From the NCBI RefSeq assembly GCF_963583255.1, contig NC_084816.1:17285100-17349099 (forward strand): a DNA stretch of 64,000 nucleotides, in the 5' to 3' direction. The translations under genes and the position numbers were made by a program. Source of the DNA: Pyrus communis. Taxonomy: Eukaryota; Streptophyta; Magnoliopsida; Rosales; Rosaceae. The notes below the pieces were generated by a model that did no database searches, had not been told where the DNA came from, and saw only the letters and a program-made list of their open reading frames with translations. This document shows, one piece after another, positions 1 to 9,504 of this stretch (the stretch's first letter is position 1; each line of letters begins with the position of its first letter).

Positions 1-387
1 TTGAAAATTAATTAATCTTAAAAGTTCATTAGTAATCAACTGTAGTAACCTCAAACTTCATTCCCATTACAATAGTAACTTCAAAAAAGGATTGGCATCA
101 TGTGCCATCAACATTACTAACTTCAAACTTCATTCCCATTACAATAATGCATATAATAATATTACATATTACGACGGCATGACGCACTGCAGACGCGATA
201 TCTTATTACAGTTTGAACGCCATCTAAATATAATTGCTCGATCGAAAGTAAAGTCGAAACCCGAAGTCCATGAAAACAATATGAAAATAAAAGGCGTACA
301 GATACATTCAACCAACTTTCCAGTTTCCACAATCAATTGGTATTTTGCTTGCGAAAGCCTAAAGGCCTTTGCTTTCTCAAGGACAAT
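1..387. repeat. Left-edge intergenic DNA with a short direct repeat
   Basis: No gene is supported here. A roughly 29-bp phrase beginning taacttcaaacttcattccc occurs near 48-77 and again near 117-146. The open frames across this stretch on both strands overlap each other and show no recognisable protein. Confidence 0.5.
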
Positions 388-2086
388 ATATGATAAAATG
401 CCTTTTGGCCTTTTATTCACAAAATCAACGCCGGAGGTAGATAGGGTCCTTATCTTGAATTAATTTTTGAATTTTGTATCATATATTTTGATACATATGT
501 CAAGTCAACCCTGCCAATTGGTCTTCAAAGTCAAGCGTAATAATAACTATTTTGTTGTTTGCATGAAGTCTAAATCAACCGCGTTTCTGTTGAAATTTAA
601 TTAATTAATTAAGATTATTTTTATTGACTGGTTTTGGTAGAAAGCACTTCCACCGCCATAAAATTATTCGATTTTGAGTTTCGACAGAATGCCATGAGAT
701 GTAAACGCGAGATGTAGAAGTTTAATGCGGAGAAATTATAAGTTAAATATAGACACATAGTTATATGTTATTTATGTGATTCGTTAAGAAAAGCATTGTG
801 TTATGTATGGTCTTAATTGTATTCAGCTTGCAAATGTGTTTTTGGTAAGGACGTGGGTCATGCTTCATTGATATATACAACACAAAAATGAAGTAGTGTT
901 TGTTGGTTCTCCGTCTTGTGACCCTCATCTTCGTCGTATAATTACAGATATTTAATATTTATGGTATGACTTGTGAATAAAGTGGCCAGAAATAACGGTT
1001 CTGGGGATTCTTGTATATACTTGGACAGAGACCTGCCATTCCTTCGAACCTAATTAGTTTGGTAATATGCTCAATTTATTTGGGTAAATTCGATTTTCAA
1101 TACTATAATAGTATTGCTCAAGTGTATATGCAACGCCTGTCAAGTCAAAGAGCAAGAAAACAAAGTAAGATTATCGTACTGCTTTTCTGTAGAAACGCAA
1201 AACGCAACTAATTAAGATTTGACATATAACTTTCCATGAAAAATATTTTTAAAACGACGTGATAGAGATTTCATTATACATTTAAGAACCGAATGTCAAA
1301 AGGGATACTTGTAACAATATTTAAGAGGTATCCAATCTAAAAGACTCAAATGGCATTCCAAAGGCACGCATCAAAATTTTGAAACCCACACCCAAACTTA
1401 AAAGACTCAAATGGCATTCCAAAGGCGAATGGAATTTATGATGAAATGCCTTTTGGCCTTTTATTCACAAAATCAACGCAGGAGGTACAGAGGGAAAAGG
1501 GATCCGCTCCGGATCTCTTTCTCCTAATTTATTAAGTTTGAGGATCCGGATCATTGAAATTTGATCCAACAGTTAAAGTTATTATAACTTTTAAAGTAAA
1601 CCCTTGTTTGTAGTTGTTGAATCAAATTTTAATAGACAAAGGTCCTTATCTTGAATTAATTTTTGAATTTTGTATCATATATTTTGAAATTTATGGCAAG
1701 TCAACCCTGCCAATTGGTCTTCAAAGTCAAGTGTAATAATAACTATTTTGTTGTTTGCATGAAATCTAAATCAACCGCTTTTCCGTTGAAAATTAATTAA
1801 TTAATTGGTATATTAATTAAGTATTTTTTATTGACTAGTTTGGTAGATAGCACTTCCATCGCAACACATAGTTATATGTGTCTCATGTAATTCCATAAGA
1901 GAAGCATTATGTTATACATAGTATAAGCTCTTGAATCGAACCCTTTCCTCCCCAAAATCCAAAAAAAAAAAAAAAAACAGCGATTGCATCTACTATGTAT
2001 TCCCAGATTTGGAATCAACCCATATCATACTGAAGAATACTACAATCCATGCTCCAAATCCGAAAACTTTTCAATTTCTAGAAAAC

Positions 2087-2191
2087 ATGGATCCCGATTC
2101 AGTGAAATCCACTCTCCAAAATCTAGCACTCGAAAATGTAATGGCCGCAGCAGTCCGTAATTACCAAACAGAAAATCAAGATAAAATCTGA
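2087..2191 (+). pseudogene. PLP3 / thioredoxin-domain (TXND9-like) first-exon fragment
   Basis: A 34-codon frame starts MDPDSVKSTLQNLAL and continues NVMAAAVRNYQ. As I remember them, plant phosducin-like protein 3 and TXND9-type proteins start with nearly this sequence (MDPDAVKSTLSNLAF..NVMAAAARNYQ). The match stops after about 28 residues, and the thioredoxin fold that should follow is missing. It lies inside the roughly 690-bp insert that separates the halves of duplication copy B, so it looks like a captured or transposed piece rather than a gene. The family call rests on one short segment from memory. Confidence 0.45.
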
Positions 2192-2315
2192 CGAAGATTT
2201 ACACTTTATTTAAAACCCTCAACCCAGAAAAGCAAAAAGCTCAGAAGCACATGAGAAAAAATCAAAAGTTTTCTGTTGAAATTGGTCTGCAGTAAAAATA
2301 CCCAAGTCCTTGGTG

Positions 2316-2471
2316 ATGGAGAAAACCCAGAAAACTCAAACGGCAGAAGAAGAAGAAGAAGAAGAAGAAGAAGAAAAAGACAACGAAGAAAAACATTTGT
2401 TGGAGAAGACAATTCCAACGGTGTCAACTCAGATTCGCCAAACCAAGCGTTTTGTGAAGCCGACTAATTAG
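2316..2471 (+). other. Acidic micro-ORF built on a (GAA)10 microsatellite
   Basis: A 51-codon frame starts MEKTQKTQTA, runs through ten glutamates encoded by a perfect GAA repeat (2346-2375), and ends RQTKRFVKPTN before TAG. The +1 frame of the same repeat would read as an arginine run. No family is recognised. It follows the PLP3-like fragment within the same insert and could be chance coding over a microsatellite. Confidence 0.25.
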
Positions 2472-3163
2472 ACCGACGCCTTGGAGGGGACAACTTAGGT
2501 GGGCCCAGATTAATAGTTGGATGACTATATTTACGATAAGGGCACCAAACAATTGAATTCATATAATTAGTCCTATCTGATGTTCTATACAGCGTGTCAA
2601 ACAAGGTTTAAATGTTTTCAGCCTGCAAAATATGTTTTGGGTAATATAAGTACGTGGGTCATGCTTCATTGATATATACGACACAAAGTTGTGTTTGTTG
2701 GTTCTCCATCTTGTGGCCCTCATATTCGTCGTATAATCACAGATATATTTGATATATATATATATATATATATGGTATGACTTGTGAATAAAGTGGCCAG
2801 AAAAAACGGTTCTGGGGAATTCTTGTATGTACTTGGACGCAGACCTACCATGCCCTCGAGCCTTCAAGTTAGTTTGGTATTGCTCTATTTATTTGGGTGA
2901 ATTCGATTTTCAATACTAGAGTACTCTTACCCAAGTTATAAGCGACATCTATCAAATCAAGGAGCAAGAAAATAAAGTAAGGATGTCGCACTCCTTTTGC
3001 TAGAAACGCAAAAAGCAATTAATTGAGAGTTCACATACAATTTATTGTGAAAAATATTTTTAAAACGAAGTGATAGAGATTTCATTTGATATTTAAGAAC
3101 CGATCGAATATCAAAAAGCATACTTGTAACAATATTTAAGAGGGACCCAATCTAAAAGACTTG

Positions 3164-3851
3164 AACAAAACATAAAAAACTAGTCAAATTAGTTGACGAT
3201 ATACTGATGGGTTTGAGAGAGACAAGTTCGAGGATGAGCAACGGAACGTATCCAAATCTTGAGATCATCCACACACAAACTTTGAAGGCTCAAATGGCAT
3301 TCCAAAGGCCAATGAACTATATTCCTAATAAATGGTATCTGAGAAATTCTACTCATAAAACCTGCAATATAATGAATAGGACACTCATTGACAATGAGCA
3401 GAGCCGACTTCAAATAGGAACTAACCAACTAGTGTTCATATCAATGTGAATTTTGTGCTCAACAACATTAACGAAGATACCGACTATAAATAAGACCTAA
3501 GAGGACTCCGTAACACACCAACAAAAATTAAAATACTCACTAGAAAAAAACTGAAAATTACCTTGAAATAATCCTTTTTTCTTTTTTTCTTTTTTTTTTT
3601 TTGTAGGAAGCTGAACACACATTTTTTTAGCATCTCTCACACGATCACACCTTTTATTTTTTTACTATCAAATTTGAATAAATCAAATGAAAAGAATGAA
3701 CATGATTAAACAAAAATGTGCAAAAATAATAAAAAGTTTGTGTTTCTCATTTTTCTTCTTGTAAATTCAAGTTAAACAACATGATTACTCCCTTTGTCTT
3801 TGGGCTTTAGTTTATAAAATTCTTACTATAATTATGCATGACTAATTGAAG
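3164..3851. other. Intergenic, nothing recognised
   Basis: AT-rich sequence. The overlapping short frames at 3189-3449 on both strands have no recognisable domain. A T-rich tract lies near 3575-3602. Confidence 0.4.
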
Positions 3852-3861
3852 CACATAATTC

Positions 3862-4043
3862 TTTTTTTTTTCAACAAACGATAGTATTTACACTAAGTGG
3901 GTAGAGGAGTGGGCTAAGCCTTACAATATGCTTGCCATAATAATATGGTTTAACTTCGCCTTTGACGAGAAGCGAACCTAAAACCTGTCACTTCCAAGTG
4001 AAATGGAATACCACTAGGCTGTAGTACTAAGTGGAAATAGAAA
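3862..4043 (-). mobile_element. tRNA-derived SINE with target-site duplication
   Basis: Read on the minus strand, this begins with an A-box-like agcctagtggtat, has a B-box-like taggttcgcttc about 50 nt later, and ends in a poly(A) tail, seen as the T run at 3862-3871 on the plus strand. The flanks carry cacataattc (3852-3861) and cacattattc (4044-4053), a 10-bp duplication with one mismatch. The same family occurs at 53448-53595. Confidence 0.75.
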
Positions 4044-4139
4044 CACATTATTCAATTACTTACAAGGATAACTATGTCAATCAATCCGATGGAAAAGGAT
4101 AACCATGTCTATGTGGAAGTGAAAAAAGTTGAAGTTCGA

Positions 4140-4810
4140 ACATAAAATTTATTGCCAATATGGTAGGTAACACAATTACTTATAAGCACATGCAAGGTTG
4201 TTTTTATCCTCGATGTGGGATTGATACTCTCAACACACCCCTCACATGTGGTCAATTTTCAAGCTTAACACGTGAACAACACAAATCGGATGATGTGGAG
4301 CACGTGTGGTCATTAACCTTCACACATAGAACAAACTGCTCATGTAGAATGTGAGCAACAGGTTGTGTGTAGGGAGATGCGGCAATGGTGCAGACGTTGC
4401 GATTTTTCACATCATAGGAATGCAAGTACAAGTGGTTAAATTGCAAATCAGGAGTGGATTGTGCAGACAGACGGAGTTGCGCAAGTGAATGTGACGGCGA
4501 GGATGAATGAATTGCAACAGTGGGTTTGTGCAGATGCAGGTGGTAGTTAAATGATTCAGATGGTGAGTTGACTCCGACACAGAACAGATTCGGGGGTTCA
4601 TCAGATGCTTCATGATTATCCAACCCTTAATTTCCGGGGAGGGAAAAAAAAAAAAAAGAAAGAACTTTCACGAACTAAAATAAGACAAATCAAGAAACTT
4701 ATACCAACCAACGCAAATTAAATCCCCAAATAATAATACAAAATGTAACTCAATTACTTACAAGTACATGTAATGTTCATTCTTTCTCCAATGTATGATT
4801 AATACTCTAA
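4140..4810 (-). mobile_element. Decayed relative of the TRIM at 32.5 kb, interrupted
   Basis: From 4147 to about 4345 the sequence follows the 32.5-kb TRIM-like element: an LTR-like part (attgccaatatgg, acttataagcaca, gggattgatactctcaacac), then the internal part (cacatgtggtcaattttcaa, gatgatgtggagcacgtgtg, cttcacaca). A second LTR-like remnant appears near 4750-4805 (acttacaagtacatg, gattaatactctaaac). The roughly 390 bp between them (about 4350-4740) does not match the complete copy. The element is too diverged for its ends to be fixed. Confidence 0.55.
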
Positions 4811-5508
4811 ACAGAAATGACTGCAAAATCATCGCCGAACATTTTATTAATTTTTCATAAGTAGACTCTCATGTCACAAGTCAACCTTGACAAGGGACTA
4901 TAATACAATTCCGCTAGTGAGAGATCTGTAAAAGTCATAAAAAAAAGAAGATTAAAATCCCTCTTTGAAGTCCTCATAAAGACATAATATGCCATGTTCC
5001 TAAAACAGCGCAGCCTCTCTCTCCCCTTGAACCTTTCTTTCTCAACAAAAAGGACGATGATGGGTATGAAAACAAAGATATAAAAGAAATAACGGGTTTA
5101 TTTTACGCGCTAACGTCGTACTGTCAGTGGTAGCATTGTAATTCACGAAAAGAACGAGGTTTTTGTTAGATAAGCAGTGTTACAAGACGGAAATTAGGTG
5201 GGAGGTGATGTTTTACCGACAGACTTTGGATATTTACATTTGCACTCAGAAGCAAAGGAGAACACGAAAACTGAAGCTCAAGGGTGATCATCAACCACAC
5301 ACCACATCTTCAGGTCTGTCAAAAACTCATCAGAAACTCAAACGGGTTTTCACCAAATCTCATACTTTTAATTTCTTTATTTTATTTTATTGTTCTTCAA
5401 ATTAGATTATTTGATGAAGGTGATAACTTGGTGGTAAATTTAGTAGCTTTGAATTTGTTATTTCAAGCATGAACTTGTGTTGTGAGAGTGAGAGGTAGTA
5501 TTTCGTCT
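4811..5508. other. Intergenic upstream of the GRAS gene
   Basis: No gene or element is recognised. The small frame at 5163-5405 has no homology I can name. Confidence 0.35.
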
Positions 5509-5520
5509 CGGCTTTTCATT

Positions 5521-5642
5521 TTTTTAACAAACGATATGATATTTTACGCTAAATTCATGTAAACTTGGGGGAGTGGGATTTGAATTTGCGTGCATAGTGA
5601 GAAGCACGCTGTTCTAACCAACTTGGCGAAGCCGAGGTCTTC
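5521..5642 (-). mobile_element. Second-type tRNA-derived SINE
   Basis: On the minus strand it reads ggcttcgccaagttggttag, an A-box-like tRNA start, followed by a B-box-like aattcaaatccc and a 3' A-rich tail (T run at 5519-5526 on plus). The flanks cggcttttcatt (5509-5520) and cggttttcatt (5643-5653) look like a target duplication with a one-base indel. It belongs to a different family from the SINE at 3862-4043. Confidence 0.65.
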
Positions 5643-5653
5643 CGGTTTTCATT

Positions 5654-6352
5654 AAAGGTGGTTCATAGGTTGGCTGTTGAATTGTGGTGAGGAGTGGGAT
5701 CTTTTAGCTCCCACAAATGCAGGAAAAAGGAGAAACCCTTTTAGTTTGAACTTGTTTTCTGTTTTTGTTTGAATAAAGATATGGCGATGGTTTCATAATT
5801 TTAAGGTTAAATTCAAGGTCTTGATTTTTTGTTCAAACCAGAAATGAAGTTTCAGATTACTCTGAACATTTTCTTAATATAAACTGAGAGTTATAAAGCT
5901 ACAGCAATGATTGAGCTGAAAATTATGCGCTCGATTCCCATATATCTGTAGGATTGTCCTCCTTTTCGACTTTACAGTTTATGCTAAAACGCCTCGAAGA
6001 TAAAAATTATTTTGACAACATTAGCTAGAACGTGTGGGCATCTCAAAGAGATTGCTTCAATACTTTTCACTAGAATCTTTGAAATATATTATCTTTGTTC
6101 GTCTTGATAACACTTATTGTCTTGTTACCGTTTTCTGCAGAGTATGCACTCTCTTTAATATGCCACCGTTTTCTACCAGAGTTTGCACAAACGTTTCCAA
6201 GATGGTTATGATGGATCTGCATGTTATGATGTGGTCAAGGTTCAGTCTTAAAATGACAAGAGTTGTCAGTTAATTTGGGAAATTTTGTGCCAGAAAAGCT
6301 CAATAGCATTTCATTTGGTTATGATCAATCAAACGAATTGGCTATCCTGAAA
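5654..6352 (+). other. Probable 5' leader and leader intron of the GRAS gene
   Basis: This stretch has no coding signal in the GRAS frame before 6257, where TGA at 6254-6256 closes the frame. A good splice acceptor, ccgttttctgcag, ends at 6140, about 210 bp before the chosen ATG. GRAS genes of the PAT1 branch often have an intron in the 5' leader, so the leader probably resumes at 6141. The first leader exon and the promoter could not be placed. Confidence 0.4.
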
Positions 6353-7963
6353 ATGCAAGAATCTTACAAGCATGTAATCCCGAATGTTTCTCATCCGTTC
6401 GGAGAACAGCCTGTGGAAGAGCTGGAGTCTTATTGTTGGCCTTCCTTCCAGAATGCTGACCATCAAGCCTCTGATGAGGTTATCCAAGGAACTAAGCTTT
6501 CAGTTCAAAGATTTGAACAGCACTCCACCCTTGAGTCATCCTCGGGAACCAGTGCCTACCCTGGTCGCAGTTCTGCATCAAGTTTAAATTTCTCAGGACA
6601 TGGAAGTCCAGCTTCACATCCAGATTTGCATTCCTACCAGTCTGGTGGCTCTCCTGTCAACCAGTCGTGCATGTCAACTGATACGGATGACCTGGGTCAC
6701 AAAATTAGGGAACTGCAAAATGCTTTGCTGGGAAATGATTCAGATGCCTTTGACGTGTACGACATCATAGATGAGGCTGGGGTGAATCAAATTTATTCAG
6801 AAGCAGAACACCGGGAGCAGATGATGTTGATGATCTCCAGAGGTGACTTGACAGAAGTGCTTTGCGCATGTGCAAAAGCATTGGCAAACAATGATATGTC
6901 AACGACTGAATGGTTGATCTCAGACCTACGTCAGATGGTGTCAGTTTCAGGTGAGCCAATCCAACGTTTAGGAGCTTACACTTTGGAAGGTCTTATTGCA
7001 AGGTTGGCCTCGTCGGGGAGTTCTATCTGTGCATCCCTAAGATGCAAGGAACCTGCCAGTGCTGAACTCCTCTCGTACATGCATATGCTTTATGAAATCT
7101 GCCCATATTTCAAGTTCGGATATATGTCAGCAAATGGGGCGATTGCAGAAGCTATGAAGGATGAAAGTAGAGTTCATATAATTGATTTTCAGGTAGCTCA
7201 AGGTACTCAGTGGATTACTTTAATCCAGGCTTTAGCTGCTCGGCCAGGAGGACCCCCACAGATTAGGATCACGGGCATAGATGATTCCGCATCAGCTTAT
7301 GTTCGGGGAGGGGGACTTGGTGTTGTGGGACAGAGGTTGTCAAGGCTTGCGGAGTCATGTAAGGTACCCTTTGAGTTCCATGCTACTGGAATTTTTGGCT
7401 CCGAGGTTCAACTTGAGGACCTTGAGATTCGACCTGGCGAGGCTATTGCAGTGAATTTTGCCTTCATGCTGCACCACATGCCAGATGAGAGTGTGAGTAG
7501 TCATAATCACAGGGACCGGTTGATGAGGCTTGCTAAGAGTTTGTCACCCAAGGTGGTGACTCTTGTTGAACAAGAATCAAACACCAACACAGCCCCTTTC
7601 CTTCCCCGTTTCATTGACACTCTGAGCTATTTTAGGGCTGTATTTGATTCAATTGATGTAGCTCTGCCAAGGGAGCATAGGGAGCGGATCAATGTCGAGC
7701 AGCACTGTCTGGCACGAGAAATTGTTAACATTATAGCTTGTGAAGGGGCGGAAAGGGTAGAACGTTATGAGCTTCTCAGTAAGTGGAGGTCACGATTCAT
7801 TATGGCTGGGTTTTCGCCTTGTCCTCTGAGCTCCTTCGTAAATGCAACAATCAAGACTCTACTGCAGGGTTATTCTGAGAAGTATACGCTTGAAGAGGTA
7901 GACGGAGCTTTATATCTCGGCTGGATGAATCAACCACTGGTTGCCTCTTGTGCATGGAGGTAA
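6353..7963 (+). CDS. GRAS-family transcription regulator, PAT1/SCL21/SCL13 branch
   Basis: This is an intronless 536-codon gene. The variable N-terminal part (residues 1-164) is serine- and glutamine-rich and has the short motif HKIRELQNALLG (116-127) typical of the PAT1 branch. The GRAS domain fills 165-536: the first leucine heptad region starts LTEVLCACAKALANND, the VHIID core lies at 274-278 within VHIIDFQVAQGTQW, then LPREHRERINVEQHC, and a SAW-type end in CAWR. The frame is open back to 6257 without another ATG, so the ATG at 6353 is chosen; a TTG at 6263 is unlikely to be used in a plant. Members of this branch act in the nucleus in phytochrome A and light, gibberellin and stress signalling. 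Lengths near 530-590 are usual. The exact orthologue (SCL21, SCL5, SCL13 or PAT1) is not resolved. Confidence 0.93.
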   Translation: MQESYKHVIPNVSHPFGEQPVEELESYCWPSFQNADHQASDEVIQGTKLSVQRFEQHSTLESSSGTSAYPGRSSASSLNFSGHGSPASHPDLHSYQSGGSPVNQSCMSTDTDDLGHKIRELQNALLGNDSDAFDVYDIIDEAGVNQIYSEAEHREQMMLMISRGDLTEVLCACAKALANNDMSTTEWLISDLRQMVSVSGEPIQRLGAYTLEGLIARLASSGSSICASLRCKEPASAELLSYMHMLYEICPYFKFGYMSANGAIAEAMKDESRVHIIDFQVAQGTQWITLIQALAARPGGPPQIRITGIDDSASAYVRGGGLGVVGQRLSRLAESCKVPFEFHATGIFGSEVQLEDLEIRPGEAIAVNFAFMLHHMPDESVSSHNHRDRLMRLAKSLSPKVVTLVEQESNTNTAPFLPRFIDTLSYFRAVFDSIDVALPREHRERINVEQHCLAREIVNIIACEGAERVERYELLSKWRSRFIMAGFSPCPLSSFVNATIKTLLQGYSEKYTLEEVDGALYLGWMNQPLVASCAWR

Positions 7964-9504
7964 AAACACTTGAAAATTTGTGTTTCTTGGTCTTGTATTG
8001 AACCCTAAGTTATCTTCTGCTTGTTTGAACTCTGTCTTTCGTTTTTTATTCTCGTTGGGATAAGTTATCTTTGGCAGAGTGATAGTTATGTTATGTTGCA
8101 ACTTGCAAGGGTTATGCTTTAGCAGAAATAAATGAGCCTTTTTCGTATACATCAACATTTCTCCCTGCAATTGTCCTGCAAACTATTACATTTACGTTCT
8201 TCCTCCTTGCGATGGAACTGGTGTCGTCGCTGAAGTCCTCGCTACTTGTACTCAATTGATTGTCATTCTTCACTCTGCATTCTGTGTCAAAGTGTGACTG
8301 AATTAGCTCAAAACTTACAGAGCTCGGATACTCGCTTCAATTCCCCATTGCGACAGGCCATTGTTGTGCCGTTACCATAGAATCTCAACAGCTCGTTTCC
8401 ATGTACCGTGCTTCTTAGATGCCTCGTAAATTCTCTCTTTGGATATCTTCATCATTTCTCTGTACAACGGTTACAACCTTTTGAGCGTTTCTATGGAGTT
8501 CCACACCCTCAGGACGGTTTTGATCCTGCTTGACGGCGTTGAATGTTGCTTCAGCCCCATCGTTTCCTTGTGGGAAATATAACCTTATCTTATATTGACT
8601 TGCGAATTCATAAATTTGCACATACATTAAAGAGGGACCTTCGTTAGTCCAAATCCTTTTCCTTTCTTTTTTATTACACTTATTCATAATCCCTTAATCC
8701 GGTAAAATCCATCACTTTTAGAAATCCTTTAAAATCGATGATTTTTTTTAATACATAGACTTGTAAAATTCTTTAAAATCTTAATTGAATAGGATTTTTA
8801 TTGCTTTTTATAAACTCCTCTTGATTCCTGATGATTACCTGAAACTTTCACAAACTCATTTAAAATCCTGACTGAATACAACACTCGAACCATTAATTGC
8901 GGGAGGGCATCCCTACAACTTATCTTCGACTCCATCATTTTACGATGCATTATACTTCTTGCATCTACATTTAGGAAAACTTTATCATCTACTGCAGCAA
9001 CAGACAATATCATCATTTCAGACGCAAATGGCACAAATGACACCAAACTGCAACGTGCTCCGGCATCTACCTCTGCTCAAGCTTTAGCAATAGCACTCAC
9101 CATGCCGAGCAAACTTAAGGCTCTAAAGCGGCAGCTCGGTGAGTACTAATTATACTTTTAAAATCCCGTCACAAACGCGAAAAGAAACAAAATTTTCTTG
9201 TAATAATTGAACATTTTAAGCATTTGAATTACAACACATGGTGTAAAAGACTCTGAATATAATATTAATATTGATTCATATGTGTATATGCTAGTATTCC
9301 CTGACAAGTTAATGTTACAAATACATTACTTGGACAGAGAAGGCTTTCTGTAGCAGGCACCTAATTATAATACCTCTTTTCTTTGAAATAGACATACCTT
9401 TGTTTTTATTTTTCGGTCTGAAACTGAGATGCCCTTTTAACCTTCGCCTGTGCCGAAAGAAGGGGAGAAGCAGCTTATTTCTGTTGGCTTCATCGTAAGA
9501 AATT
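7964..9504. other. Spacer between the convergent GRAS and WRKY genes
   Basis: The first few hundred bases are probably the GRAS 3' untranslated region. From about 8690 to 8880 there are repeated aaaatcc-type phrases that resemble a short transposon remnant. A coding-like stretch at about 8940-9150 on the plus strand stays open for some 60 codons and ends at a good splice donor (ctcggtgagt), but I recognise no family in it. A minus-strand frame at 8415-8687 is also unrecognised. Nothing else is supported. Confidence 0.4.

Larger units (their letters stand above)
388..3163. repeat. Tandem segmental duplication, two unequal copies
   Basis: Copy A runs about 388-1345 and copy B about 1438-3163. 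Shared phrases include atgccttttggccttttatt (near 398 and 1446), a stretch starting cgtgggtcatgcttcattga (near 853 and 2652) and a final stretch with gaaaaatatttttaaaacga (near 1238 and 3048). The offset is about 1.05 kb at the left and about 1.8 kb at the right, because copy B carries two inserts, about 1480-1640 and about 1922-2610. Copy B also lacks about 90 bp present in copy A near 650-740. The junction carries the phrase aaaagactcaaatggcattc twice (near 1340 and 1397). No intact gene is duplicated. Confidence 0.8.

Noticed and set aside
92..463. Open frame of 123 codons at the left edge
   Set aside because: It covers part of the duplicated repeat, is overlapped by a minus-strand frame and has no recognisable domain.
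6034..6273. Open frame just upstream of the GRAS gene
   Set aside because: It lies in the probable leader, crosses a good splice acceptor at 6140 and has no family match.
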